Source: Phocoena phocoena
Taxonomy: Eukaryota; Chordata; Mammalia; Artiodactyla; Phocoenidae
Assembly (NCBI RefSeq): GCF_963924675.1
Contig: NC_089220.1
Location: 84,509,168 to 84,573,167, forward strand
Direction: 5' to 3'
DNA length: 64,000 bases
Positions 32,801 through 43,100 of this stretch are shown here, piece after piece (position 1 is the first letter of the stretch; each line of letters begins with the position of its first letter). The notes under the pieces were generated by a model. The model saw nothing but the letters and a program-made list of their open reading frames with translations. It was not told where the DNA came from and did not search any database. The position numbers were made by a program, and so were the translations under genes.

Positions 32801-33666
32801 TGTGGCCCTCAGAAAGACCTTAAAACCCTCATGCAAATATCTTTTCCATTTCATTAATACATCAAGTTCGTACAAGACTCAGTCAGGTAAAGGGAGCATC
32901 CTTCCAATACACTGTATGGATGGAACAGACTTTTATTCTAGTGCAAGATAGGAATAAACTGTTTTCTCCTCGTACAAGTCGGTTCCACGCTCCTCAGTCT
33001 CATTAAGTCAGGGAATGACTAGAGATCTATCTGCAATTCTTAGTACGTACCTGCCTTTGAGCGAACCGTCAATGCCAACTAGGAAGGGAGTCTCCAAAAC
33101 TACATTATTTGTGACTCCTAGGAAGACAAACACGGGTCAGAAAGACTACCTGTGAGGCATTGAAGGGAAAAACTCTCCCCTCCAGAAAGACTCATCATGG
33201 CCACAAAAATCATGAAAAGTGATTCGCCCCCGACCCCTGGCAATGGAGTTAATTTCCTTCCAAATTTTCATCCCGCTTTCCTCCCAGCCGGCTCCCAGCC
33301 ACCCAGTAAGAAAGCGGCAACGCTTCCCAGACGCCGTGCCCACTCACTGGAGAAGACCACGGCTGCAAGGGACCGCGACAGGTCCCAGGCGAGGTGCACA
33401 GAGTCAGCGAGCACGGCGTGGCACTGCGCACACTGGAACACAGCGCATCTCTCGGGCTGGAGCCACCATGGCAGCCGCGGGCCGGACGGCTCCTCCGGCC
33501 CCAGCCCGGCGAGGCCGAGTGGCGAAGACCCTTTCACCACCTGCGTGTCCCACTCCATGGACGTCGTAAGAGAAGGTTCATCAATCGTCTTCTTAGCGCC
33601 ATCACAAAAGTCACCCCGCGGCTGCTTTGCGAAGCGCGAGCGATGCCTCCGCGGCCTAGCCGCCAT
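20750..33666 (-). CDS. OIP5: OIP5 (Mis18-beta), complete coding region in five exons
   Basis: OIP5 is a subunit of the Mis18 complex, which marks centromeres in late mitosis and early G1 so that HJURP can load CENP-A. The coding exons are 33348-33666, 33051-33117, 28469-28591, 24922-25003 and 20750-20845. They sum to 687 bp and give 228 residues, against 229 in human as I recall. All junctions are GT-AG and in frame, with no internal stop. The Mis18/yippee-like zinc fold is visible: CxxC at residues 79-82 (CAQC) and 136-139 (CSSC). The C-terminal part from about residue 190 is a short helical region used for Mis18 oligomerisation. The start codon sits in a strong AAGATGG context and overlaps a YY1-like motif. 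Compared with my memory of the human protein, residue 140 (just after the second CxxC) is Glu rather than Gly. The gene is divergent from NUSAP1, with 381 bp between start codons. Confidence 0.95.
22029..22190 (-). repeat. L1 3' fragment nested in the L1 block
   Basis: 'tttatacagcaggtcttatt' through 'cttcaatcccaatctcccaa' is a reversed L1 3' UTR segment common in cetartiodactyls. The phrase 'ttgattgta' stands on both sides, consistent with a target duplication. Confidence 0.6.
22244..22577 (-). repeat. Long CHR SINE
   Basis: Complete reverse copy inside older L1 sequence. The word 'agccctttt' on the left resembles 'agccccttttg' on the right. Confidence 0.85.
24063..24290. repeat. hAT-type DNA transposon remnant
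   Basis: Runs from 'gggtaggcgaactatggact' to 'gaaaaagtttgccaattcct', with near-palindromic ends. The same family appears at about 51705-51885. I did not settle the subfamily name. Confidence 0.55.
24922..25003 (-). CDS. OIP5: OIP5 exon 4
   Basis: 82 bp, phase-split with exon 3 at Cys170. It encodes [18 protein letters not shown] and onward to PEKVAE. The acceptor ends TTTAG and the donor is GAG-GTAAAA. Confidence 0.93.
25174..25502 (+). repeat. Long CHR SINE with target duplication
   Basis: Flanked by the exact 15-bp repeat 'aataagtcatcagag' at 25159-25173 and 25503-25517. Confidence 0.9.
26229..26496 (-). repeat. Long CHR SINE with an internal deletion
   Basis: The reverse copy lacks about 60-70 bp in the middle: it passes straight from 'ggctctaggtgcaccggc' to 'ttagttgctctgcggcatg'. 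The head 'ccaccagggaag' is intact. Confidence 0.8.
26844..27035 (+). repeat. CHR SINE, intermediate length
   Basis: The tRNA-like head is followed by a shortened middle and an 'aaataaataaataa' tail. It is flanked by 'aaaatcagcatcga' and the similar 'aaaattggcatcga'. Confidence 0.82.
27126..27158 (-). repeat. SINE head fragment
   Basis: Only the last 33 bases, 'taaccactggaccatcaggg' and the following 'aagtccc', of a minimal CHR SINE. It is either a truncated copy or one side of a rearrangement. Confidence 0.6.
27174..27419 (-). repeat. CHR SINE with target duplication
   Basis: Reverse copy, tail 'aaaaaaaatatttatg'. It is flanked by the exact repeat 'cctatttataagtttt' at 27158-27173 and 27421-27436. 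Confidence 0.87.
27530..27690 (+). repeat. MIR SINE
   Basis: MIR-like order, including 'actcaattctcagctcctcc', 'agccccagttttctt' and 'gcatagtacaatacctgaca'. A poly-A run interrupts it near 27610. Confidence 0.55.
28469..28591 (-). CDS. OIP5: OIP5 exon 3
   Basis: 123 bp. It carries the second zinc-binding CxxC (CSSC) and the [10 protein letters not shown] helix. The acceptor is CCTCCCAG and the donor TG-GTAAGT. Confidence 0.94.
28733..28949 (+). repeat. Short poly-A CHR SINE with long A tail
   Basis: Complete copy with an unbroken A tail of more than 20 bases, suggesting youth. It is flanked by 'gaaaagttaactcaa' (28718-28732) and 'gaaaggttaactcag' (28950-28964). Confidence 0.92.
29085..29400 (+). 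repeat. Long CHR SINE with target duplication
   Basis: Flanked by the exact repeat 'aacatttaaaca' at 29073-29084 and 29401-29412. Confidence 0.9.
30134..30494 (+). repeat. Long CHR SINE with target duplication
   Basis: Flanked by 'aatggcacagagc' at 30121-30133 and 30495-30507. Confidence 0.9.
30896..31111. repeat. Perfect 108-bp tandem duplication
   Basis: 30896-31003 and 31004-31111 are identical over 108 bases, and the match runs three bases further. The unit is ordinary intron sequence and not a known repeat family. Perfect identity means a very recent event, a polymorphism, or an assembly artefact. Confidence 0.97.
31170..31710 (+). repeat. LTR-like ancient repeat, family not resolved
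   Basis: Contains 'tgtgtcagcttgactgagcc', 'actgagtaaagcagtttgcc', 'cctcatctaatcagttgaag' and 'ttcctgacaataaatctctt'. This combination recurs in mammalian genomes. The AATAAA near the end suggests an LTR-type polyadenylation signal. Confidence 0.5.
31740..32195. repeat. hAT-type DNA transposon split by a SINE
   Basis: The left part, 'tctagatctgtactgtctat', and the right part, 'ggacagcacagttctatcta', are inverted ends of one non-autonomous element. The minimal SINE at 31890-32031 sits between them. Confidence 0.55.
31890..32031 (+). repeat. Minimal CHR SINE
   Basis: Runs from 'gggaattccctgagggtcca' to a long A tail after 'gcatggccaaaaacc'. 'atca' on both sides is only a weak target duplication. 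Confidence 0.82.
33051..33117 (-). CDS. OIP5: OIP5 exon 2
   Basis: 67 bp encoding [20 protein letters not shown]. The first codon (Arg107) is split A/GA across the intron. The acceptor is TTCCTAG and the donor CAG-GTACGT. Confidence 0.94.
33348..33666 (-). CDS. OIP5: OIP5 exon 1, coding part
   Basis: Encodes residues 1-106, starting [12 protein letters not shown] and including [15 protein letters not shown] and the first CxxC (CAQC). The donor CCA-GTGAGT is used at 33347; the open frame continues 26 codons past it but that part is intronic. Confidence 0.95.
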
Positions 33667-33670
33667 CTTC
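33656..33670 (-). promoter_or_regulatory. YY1-like motif overlapping the OIP5 start codon
   Basis: In minus reading the sequence is GAAGATGGCGGCTAG, an exact match to the AAGATGGCGGC class of YY1 sites. The ATG inside it is the OIP5 start. Confidence 0.6.
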
Positions 33671-34047
33671 CTGCAGCTGGCGCCTCAGTTTCAAAGACGC
33701 ACCATGCCCCGCCCCAAACTTGGTTCCTGGGTCCTCATTGGACAACGTGAGCCGGGTGGGGCGCTGCCGCGCACTCGTTGCCTGGACACGCCGTTTGGCG
33801 CCTTCGTGTTGGTGAGGGGGGATGGTGAAGAACGTGCGTCTGGTGGAGGGGAAGTCAGCCTTTCTATTGGTCAACACCAGGAGACCCCGCCTTTGAGGCA
33901 TTTTTAACCAATGGAAGTGCAGCTTTCTAAATTTAAACTCTGTAACATTCGGTTTGGTCAACGCTTAGAGCGGCGCCAGAGTTTTGAACGGCGTTTTTGG
34001 GAGTGGAGGACCGACCCTCTGCGTGGTCGCCTGGATTGCAGTTCGCC
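33667..34047. promoter_or_regulatory. Bidirectional OIP5-NUSAP1 promoter
   Basis: 381 bp separate the two start codons. Visible motifs are: CCAAT boxes at 33737-33741 (reverse), 33866-33870 (reverse) and 33908-33912 (forward); an E2F-like TTTGGCGCC at 33794-33802; a CHR-type TTTGAA at 33983-33988, preceded by CGGCGCC at 33971-33977 and 60 bp before the NUSAP1 start; and a second CHR-type TTTGAA in minus reading at 33695-33690, 24 bp before the OIP5 start. No TATA box is evident. This is the motif set of DREAM/MuvB and NF-Y controlled G2/M genes. Confidence 0.8.
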
Positions 34048-34140
34048 ATGACCGTCCCCTCCCTGGAGGAGCTGGACTCCTTCAAGTACAGTGACCTGCA
34101 GAACTTGGCCAAGAGTCTGGGCCTCCGGGCTAACCTGAGG
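34048..34140 (+). CDS. NUSAP1: NUSAP1 exon 1, coding part
   Basis: 31 codons, [12 protein letters not shown] to NLR, the first half of the SAP domain. The donor is AGG-GTACGA. Confidence 0.95.
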
Positions 34141-37100
34141 GTACGAGGCAAGTGGCGGGTGGGGTAGGACGAGCGGCCTCTACGAGACGCGGTGGGAGGG
34201 GACCGAGCGGGAATTCCAAAGGCTGAGGCTGCTGTCCCGGCCGTGGGGCGGTAGATTTGGTTCACAGAAGGGTCCCACTAACTCTGCAAAACCGACAGGG
34301 AGCCATAGTTTTCACCTTATGTTGAGGCTGACTTTCCTGGGGACTCACAAAGACACCGACTCCAAAAGGGTTTGTTTGGTTTCGTTTTATTGGAAGTACT
34401 CAGTTATACTTATACCAGGGCATCAGTTAGGAAACGCAGGCCCAGAGAGCTAAAGGAATGCTGCATCTAAATGCCGCTTAATTGTTAGGCAGTCGCAGAA
34501 ATAATTGCCTTGGCTTTTGGAAAACTCCAAACAGCTAACACTTCTGCAAATTGTAACAGCGCCCCAAATCTACTTAAATGGGGGACCTGGAAGAAAGGAT
34601 GACTTTTAGGGGACCTCCCCCGTGGATAAGTTTTTACAACTCAGCCCTGATTTAGTCGGATCGTTCCTCTATTGATCACTATTGTGGTAGTGTTCTATTC
34701 AAAACCGGTGAGGTCTTTGAGACTTCAGAACGTTTGGGGGAAAATGTAAGGGTTCAATTCAGGATTGGGGTTCTCTATATTTTATTTTCCCACATCATAT
34801 TAACGTGTACCCTGGAGTTTTGTTCTGCAAGCTGTGGTATTTACACGGAGTGAATACCTAAATCAGTCCTCACAGATGTTTTTAAGTGGTTTAAACAAAA
34901 TAATCAGGGCCCATGCACCTGTTGGGGCTGAATGATAAAGGGCTATCTTTGGAGATATTTCTGAGCTATAGTATTTAATGGCTCCTCAATACTTCATAAA
35001 CAAAATCTTAATTCCTTGGTTTAAATCTCTTAAATTTTTTTTTGCAATCTGGCTGGAATCTTTTATCCAGTGCAGCATCCAGACTATCCTGGTGCCTTAA
35101 CACTTGGCACCTTTGTCCATCTTTCTGCCTTTGCTAATTTTAATCGTTTGGCCTCAAATCCCCTTCTCTCTCCCTCTTCTTTATCTGCATGAATAATTTC
35201 CAATTACTCATCATAGTCCAACTGAAATGTCATCACTGACCTGGCACCTCGTTCCCTCCTCTTCATTCCCTTGGTCACAGGTCCACCACCCGAGTGATCC
35301 TAGGAACCCTCTGCGCCTTTAAGGCAGTATAATTTCAAGTAGTTTTTCTGAGCACTTGCAGGCTTCCACCTGGCACTGTGGTTATTTGTGTAGATACGTT
35401 CTCTACTAAAAGTTAAGTTCCTTGAACAGGGATCTCATCCATCCACCTTGGAAGTCTTTACAGCACTAAGTGCAGTACATTTTATTTGGGAGGCGTTGGA
35501 TACTTATTCAGAGCTACTATTTACAACTGCTTCTTGGGAGCACTGGAACAATGCACCAGAGGGTAACTCCTTTGTGAAGAGTTACTATGGAGGTTTCCTA
35601 CTTGAGTTCGGCACTCCGTCTAACATGAAGGCCCCACAACCTTTTAGATCTCTGAAGAACTGTTGCAACTTCTATCTTCTTCTGAAAGTCCCACCTATCA
35701 TTGTCTCTTGAGGAACCTGATTGGGGTAGCCATTTAATCACCTGTTTTCATATAAGTGGTATAGTACAGTATTTTGTGTCACTGCAGACCTCATTGCTTG
35801 CCTGGCATACAGCATCTGGTGCATAGTAGGTGTCAACAGATATCTGTTAGAGGTGCTCTTTCCCAGACAAATTTGACTATACGAGGCATTCTAATAACCA
35901 ACTACAAAAAGACACCTTTGAGATGATGGGAGAAAATTAAACTTGGACTAGGTATTAAATTATATTAAGGTATTGTTAATTTTGTTGCATATGATGGTGG
36001 TATTGTGGTTATGCTTCTTTTTTTTTTTTAAAGTCCTTACCTCTTAGCCAAATATTTACAGGTAGAATGTTATGATGCCTGGGATCTGCTATAAAATACT
36101 CCAGGAAAAAGAGGGGGAACTAGATGAAGTAAGAACAGCACAATGTTGATAACTGTTGAAACTGGGTGATAGATACATGGGAGTTCATTGTACACATTTG
36201 AAATCTTCCATAATTAAAATGTTTTAAGTTACAGTTGGTACAGCTTAAGAGCTCGTTAAATCAATTGCCTTTTTAAAATTCTAAGTGCATAGCAAAAAAA
36301 TTGAATAAATTGCTCTAAGAAATTATCAAAATTTGATTTTTTAAAAAACTGAACAGAATAAGATTTAAGTAAATTTCACCAGTATGACAAAATTCAAAAT
36401 AAATTTAGAAGAGAAAATATTAACTTTCTTTTGAGACACTACTCTTTTTAAAAAAATATTTTATTGAAGTATAGTTGATTTACAATGTTGTGTCAATTTC
36501 TGCTGTATAGCAAAGTGACTCAGTTATACATATATATATATTCTTTTTCATATTCTTTTTCATTATAGTTTATCATAGGATACTGAACATAGTTCCCTGT
36601 GCTATACAGTAGGACCTTGTTGTTTATCCATTCTATATATAATAGTGAGACACTACTCTTAATGGTAAGGCAAAATGAAGGAGTCAGTTACTAAGATTTA
36701 TTGTACGACCAGGGTCCTTTTCTCACTCTTGCAAGCTTCAATTATAAAACTACCACTATTTCTACCTTCTTGCAGCTCCCTTCCCTCACCTGGCAAAACT
36801 CCACACCTGATTAAACAGGCTATGTGCTTAATCCTTGCCTGTACTAACCAGCTGACCCTGGCTGGAGAAAATCCCCTAACTTTGTTGACTGAACTTAATT
36901 TAAATGTGACCATAAATTTAATTTATGATTTATTTGATTCTCCTACACTTCCTTGGTAGTCATTAATTTTCCCATTATTGAGGACAGTTATTTCATACCT
37001 TCTCACCTTAGATTGGCGCCCTTCCATCACTTGATGACTTTGCCTCATAGGTCATAGAAACATAGATGCAATTAAACTGAGAATTACCTCATCTTTCCAT

Positions 37101-40100
37101 TACCAGACCCACCTGTCCCCGTATCCTTTGCCTTCCACCTGTTATATGTTATGGTAAAAGGCTGTGCCTAAGGGCAGCCTTGCTGTTTGTGCTGGAGATC
37201 CCATTCCCCGCTCTGAGGCTACACTCCTGCAGTTATTCCTCTCCGCTGCATTAGTTTCCCTCACTCTGCTGGCTCATTTCCATAATGCGCCCAATCAAAT
37301 CTTAATGTCATCCATCTTTTAAAAAAGAAACAAAACCCCTCTCCTGACCCACGTCTTTTATCTACTGCCCAATTTCTCTGTTCTTTTCTACTGAAATTGA
37401 TGTTTTTGAGGCCACCATGCCCTGCACCTTGCAAAGCTTGTGGTCCATCTCTATCTTCACCTGCCATCAGCAGCATTTGGCGTGATTGAACCCTCCCTTC
37501 TGCTCAGACCACTCCCTTTTCTAGACTTCTTTGATATTTGGTTTTCTCCTGCCTTGCTAGCACTTCTTTCCAGTCTCCTTTGCTAGTTCCTCCTCTGCTA
37601 AATCTCTAAATGTGGCGTATCCCAGGGTTCTCTCTTGGGCCTTCTTTTCTCTAATTGTGCTTCTCCCTTGGTGATCTTATTCATTTTCAGAACTTTAGAT
37701 TCACCTGGAACTAATGACCCCCAAATCCAAACCTTCAGTAAGACCTCTCATCTGCTGACTTGTGCATTTAAGTGCATCGTAAACAGCATGATCAGGTCAA
37801 AACAATGAAGATCTATTCCCCGTGTCGGTAAATGATTGATTCCCCCCTTCACTGCCCACACCCATCCATCCTGGTGAGCTCTTCCTCCCAAGTATCAATA
37901 CACCTGCAATCTGGCCTTTGTGCCATCTCCAGTGCTGTAAACCTGGGCCATGACACCCTCCTTTCTTGACCACTGCTTCAGGCTGTCTGCTGGTCTCCCT
38001 GCCTCTACTCTTGCCTTAAAATAGTATTCTCGGGCTTCCCTGGTGGCGCAGTGGTTGAGAGTCTGCCTGCCAATGCAGGGGACACGGGTTCGTGCCCCGG
38101 TCCGGGAGGATCCCGCATGCCGCGGAGCGGCTGGGCCCGTGGGCCATGGCCGCTGGGCCTGCGCGTCCGGAGCCTGTGCTCCGCAACGGGAGAGGCCACC
38201 GCAGTGAGAGGCCCGCATACCTCAAAAAAAAAAAAAAAAAAAAAATAGTATTCTCTTGGTAGTTGGGTGATAGTTGAAACTTAGAATATGTCATTTTTCT
38301 GCTCAGTTCTCGTCAAATTTTCCTCACACCTAAAATAAAATCCAAACTTCTCCAAATGTAATGTGAGAATCTTGGGTTGATCCTGATTTGGAGGGAAAAA
38401 TTTTTTTAAGCTAAAACTGGAGACAATTGAGGAAATTTGATTTTAGGCTATGTATCAAAGGATATTAGAAAATTATTACTTTTCCTAGGTAATGCATTAG
38501 AGGTTATATAGGAAAATATCCCCTTATTTTTAGGAGATATGGCTGAGGTATTTAGTGGTAAAGTATCATGATGTCTGGAACTTATTTTCAACCAGCCTGG
38601 CAAGAAATACCTATGAATGAGAAAGAGAGCAAATATGAGACGATATTAAGGGTTGCTGAATCTACATGAGGAGTATCAGTGTTTACTAGACTATTTTGCC
38701 TTTTTATAGACTCGACATTTTTATAATAAAATTTTAGTTAGAAGGAAGAAATCTACACTGCGTGCTGTGGCTGGTAACCCTCTTCTTGACCCAGGTCACC
38801 TCTTTGGTCTCCCTGCCCTCCACTCACCCCAGTGTTCACTGTGCTCCCCACACTGGCTTCTCTCTGTCCTTCAAATTCACCAGCCCATCTCTGGGCTTTG
38901 TGTTCCCTCTGCTGGGAATGCTCTTCCCCTGCATCTTCACCTACTGCCTCATTCACATCTCAGCTCAAAAGTCACCAACTCTGAGAGGCCTTTCCTGACC
39001 ATCCTAACGCAGGTTGTCCTCCCCTGCCTCTACCCTGAGCCTCCAGTTTTGTTTTTGCTTCCTAGCACCTAATGTCATACCATTTATTTTTGCTTACTTG
39101 GTTAATAGGGTGTTTCCCCAGTAGCCTACCTTTAGAGGTTCCTGGCGGGCAGAGACCTTGTCTGTTTTGCTCACCACTGTCTCTCCAGTGCCTGGAATAG
39201 GTTGTTGAGGTAGTGCATGAAAATGTGCTGATGCTAACATCGGCACCTCCAGCTCAGCTCCCCCAAACATCACCCCCCATCATTCCTCCTGCTGTATGCC
39301 CTCACCTGGCTCTGCCACAGGCCCTTCATTTCATCACTGTTGCATATTTGAGGTTTTCATGGCATTTTAAGATGTTCTAGAAATCTGTACAACATAGAGC
39401 CTATGATTAACAATACTTTAAAATTTGCTAAGAGGTTAGATCTTATGTTAAAGGCTCTTACTACCAAAAAAAAATCCAAAGGGGGCAGTAGGAAACTTGG
39501 AGGTGATACATTTAAGGCAGTGATGATGGGTTCACAAGTGTATATTGATCTCCCAGCATATCAATTTATATGTATTAAATATCGACAGCTGTTTGTATGT
39601 CAGTCATACCTCTGTAAAGTGATTGAGGGAGAAAAAAAGAAGAACCAAGAATGCCTAAATTCTGCCCTGCCAATCACTCACTTCCCAGAGAAGACCCGAA
39701 GAGAGGTTCCAGAAACAACAGCAAGTAGAAAATAGGTCTCTCCTTTATTACTACTAGCCGGTGTGGTGCCTGATATCTTGATGCACAGTGTTCTGGTAAA
39801 ACTCACAGCCTGAGCACAGCATCTCCTGTGCCCTGAAGCCCAAACCAAATCGGGATCTCTGCCATTCTCATCTGAACATGTGGCTGATGGTAAATGGTAG
39901 GAGCAGAGAAGAGACGAGCCTGGTGGCTGGGCCCCCCTTGAGAAGAAACTCTCTGGCTCTCAACTGTATGGCTGGTGGAAGAGGAGGGAATGAGAACCCA
40001 GCCATGTGCTTGAGCTTTGAAAGCACAGGAAAACATAACCCATCAGATTAGTATTCTTTCAGGAAAGAACGGAAAGGGCAGTTCTCCTGTGGTGGAAGGA

Positions 40101-43100
40101 GGAGCTAGGAGTTCCCTTCCCCCGGGGACCTGTAGCCATCCTCCTAAGGCAGCGCCTTTGGCCTTCCCCATCTTAGGACCCCCTCACGCCTCCACACGTG
40201 CTTCACCAGCTGCCCAAGCCAGAAACGTAGGCATGATAAATTTCCCTGTTCCTCAACCCTCACATTCACACTGATTCTACTTCCTAGGAAAGTTTTTAAT
40301 TCATCCATGTGGCCTCAGTCCCGTTCCAGCTCAGGCCGAAGTCGTCTCTGGCTTCCTACAACAGCCTCCTGGCCCTTGCCCTGTCTTCCATCTTGCCCTC
40401 ACCAAATGCATTCTGCACATTATACAGCCAGAGTAATCATCCTGAGTAATGCAAAACTGGTCACCCACTGCCCTGCTGCAAACTCTGCAGACTGCCTTTG
40501 CCCCGAGGGTAAAGTTCATACTCTTTAGAGGCTTAGTAGGCCTAGCAGGATCAGGCCCACTTTCCCAATTCTCTCTCACCATCCCCTCCAACAGCTCCCT
40601 GCTTCAGCCCACACTAAACTTTAGTTCTTCAAACTCCACACATTTACCTTCCCATGCTATTTCTTTACCCTTTTCCCTATGTCCCACTCTCTCCTATTTG
40701 TCCTTCAGCCTCAGCAGCTAGTGACCTCACATCTTTGTCTTAGGACTGGCATGTCCACTTACCTACTGAAGTCTACCCTAGCGGTCCAGGCTTTGGTGGC
40801 CCAGCCCACCTGTGTTCTCACATGACACCTGAGCTTCCTCATATGGGCATTTACCCCACTGTGCTATAATTGCCACTTTCCTCTCTGGCTTCTGCCGTGA
40901 AATCTGTGCGGACAGGGACCCCTTCTATCTTGGTTACCCTACTCCTAGCCTGCCCGGATGACATTTGATGAGTACAAGAACAGGAGAAAATGTTTAGTGA
41001 ATCTTTTGTGCTTATTTGATTTTTGGCTCTACTGATAAGGTCTTTAAACTTTTCTGCAGGCAGACAAGTTGTTAAGAGCCTTAAAAGCCCACCTTAAAAA
41101 TGAAGCTAGAAAAGAAAATGAGAATCAGGTAAGTAACATTTTCATCACCTATTAAATAGCAAAACAATCAGTTAATAAATGATAAACACAGTTGGTTATG
41201 ACTTAAGACATGCTGTTTGTTACCAAAGAGATTGTCATTGGTAATTGTAAATCCTTTCATAATTCTTATAAATGACAAAGCTGCCTCTGTAATCTATTGA
41301 ATAAGATGTTCTCATACAAAGGCAAAGATTAATTACTAGTTGCCACATGTATGCCAAATGGTGTGAATAGGGAGGGAACTGGATTTGAGGTCAGAAAAAC
41401 CCAGTTAAGTAGCAGCTCTGTCTTTTTTGTATGTGTGACCTTGGAAAACTCAAATCATTTATTCTTAGTTTCCTGGTCTTTGAAATGGAAATAACATATT
41501 TTCTGCTGAATTGAGAGTTGTGAGAATCACATGAAGTAGGGACTGTGGAAGTGACTTGTGGGAAACTAAACCACTGCTGATGGGAGGGAGCAGTTGTCAT
41601 GGCTGCTTCAGACCCACCCCAAAGAGTTCTGACAAGTCTCAACACCTAAATGATCAATGAATGCTTCATTCTTAACTTGAAATACAGGAAAATGTTGAAA
41701 GGCCTGAAGGAACTGGGCTTTGGAGGGCATCCATTATATATCTTGAAATGAAGGTAAATGTAAACATGAACTGAGCATCTGAATTCCTTCTCTCTGTCTT
41801 TATAGACTCCGTAATTCTCTGTATTCCAGGTTATAAACATTTAAAAACTTTAAATGCTCAAAATTCTTTTTGATTCCAGGTTTAATTAATATAAAATAGA
41901 CAACAAAATTGATTTTGGATTCCTTTAAGTTTCTATATCAACTAAATCAATATAGATATTTTAATTTAAAAGTTTTTCATGGTTAAGGATACATATCGTA
42001 GTGCCATCTGAAATCAGGATTTTACTTTGGGTGGTAATTGATGGGCTAAATTTAAAATGATCTATCATGTTTCAAATTCAGCATCTCAAGAGCCATTCCA
42101 TTTTGAAAAACTTTCACAAGAGCAGGATGATAATCAAAATTTGGTCAGCTATAGAATTCCTAAGTGGTGAATCTGTCAATAGTGAGCTTAGGTTGGTGGA
42201 AGGAACTGACATAGACAGTTTATCTAAAGCTGCAGGAGTCAGCACAGTCCAAATACATGGCAAAGAGATCAGTAATATTATCAAGGACAGACAGATGGGT
42301 AAACTTCCAGACCTCCAAATCGTCACCTCGGGAAGTGCACAGGTGTGGGTCACATCTAAGGAGCATGACCTTCTGGATGCCTTGTTCTCCCTCTATAGAT
42401 TAGCCTTAACTATATGAGTTGGAGCAGCTCTGTATGTAGGTTAGTCTGACTGTGTGCTGGGGACTTGCCGAACCAGCTGTGCCACTTCAGTCTTGGGCTT
42501 ATACAAGTCTTTACAGTTACATCATGGTGCGTTCAGGAATGAACATATGCTACCTGATCACTGCTGGCCTCCCAAACTAACATACCCTGGTTAAGGTGTG
42601 TGGGGTTAAAACAAGACATCTCTGGGAGTCATGTTAATAGATTTCTAAACCAGTTATAGAACCTCTTCTGTACTGTGTTAATGGGGGTAAGAGGGCAATA
42701 AGTACTTTTAAAGTGTGTCTGTACTCCAGCAATATGTGTAACCTGAGGGTTACACTTCTGTAGTGAGAACAGTTTCTTTTTCCTCTCTTCTTCTTCATGA
42801 CTATCCAGGGAGTTGGAAAGTAGGATTCAGATAGTGTCTTTCTACTCTCACGTAAATATCCCTGCTCCTTTGAGTTCAGGCTCACCAATTCTCATCTCTC
42901 ATCTGTTGACTTCCTTGTTGCTTTCCAGTGTTCACTGTCTCATTGCCTGGCTCATCATCTCCTGTCCTGACCTTACTTTGGGTGAATTCAAAGGTCCACC
43001 TGGATGTCCCTTACTACCCTTGCCTCCCTGTTCCTTAAGTCCTGTGACTTTCTTTTCCACTCTTCATTAGCCATCCCCTTCTTTGGGTATACCTTGGATC

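Larger units (their letters stand above)
28592..33050 (-). other. OIP5 intron 2
   Basis: Holds three SINEs, a perfect 108-bp tandem duplication at 30896-31111, an LTR-like block at 31170-31710, and a hAT-type element split by a fourth SINE. No exon candidates were seen. Unique stretches lie at 29413-30120, 30508-30895 and 32200-33050. Confidence 0.7.
33230..34270. promoter_or_regulatory. CpG island over OIP5 exon 1 and NUSAP1 exon 1
   Basis: CpG density and GC content rise sharply here and fall on both sides. The island covers both first exons and the space between them, as expected for a shared constitutive-open promoter of two housekeeping or cell-cycle genes. Confidence 0.85.
34141..41059 (+). 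other. NUSAP1 intron 1
   Basis: 6.9 kb. The first 900 bp are apparently unique. The rest is mainly L2 pieces (35040, 37100, 38770, 40150), L1 3' ends (36060, 36447, 38515, 39395) and one SINE (38032). No exon or RNA candidate was seen; 39640-40150 shows nothing I recognise. Confidence 0.7.

Noticed and set aside
33197..33907. 236-codon plus-strand frame antisense to OIP5 exon 1
   Set aside because: It is the mirror of the GC-rich OIP5 coding exon and promoter. The translated text has no known domain, and few stop codons are expected at this GC content.
33656..34265. Minus-strand frames over the promoter and NUSAP1 exon 1
   Set aside because: Shadows of the CpG island and of the NUSAP1 first exon.
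39403..39735. 110-codon frame in NUSAP1 intron 1
   Set aside because: The DNA matches old L1 3' UTR wording, so the frame is accidental.
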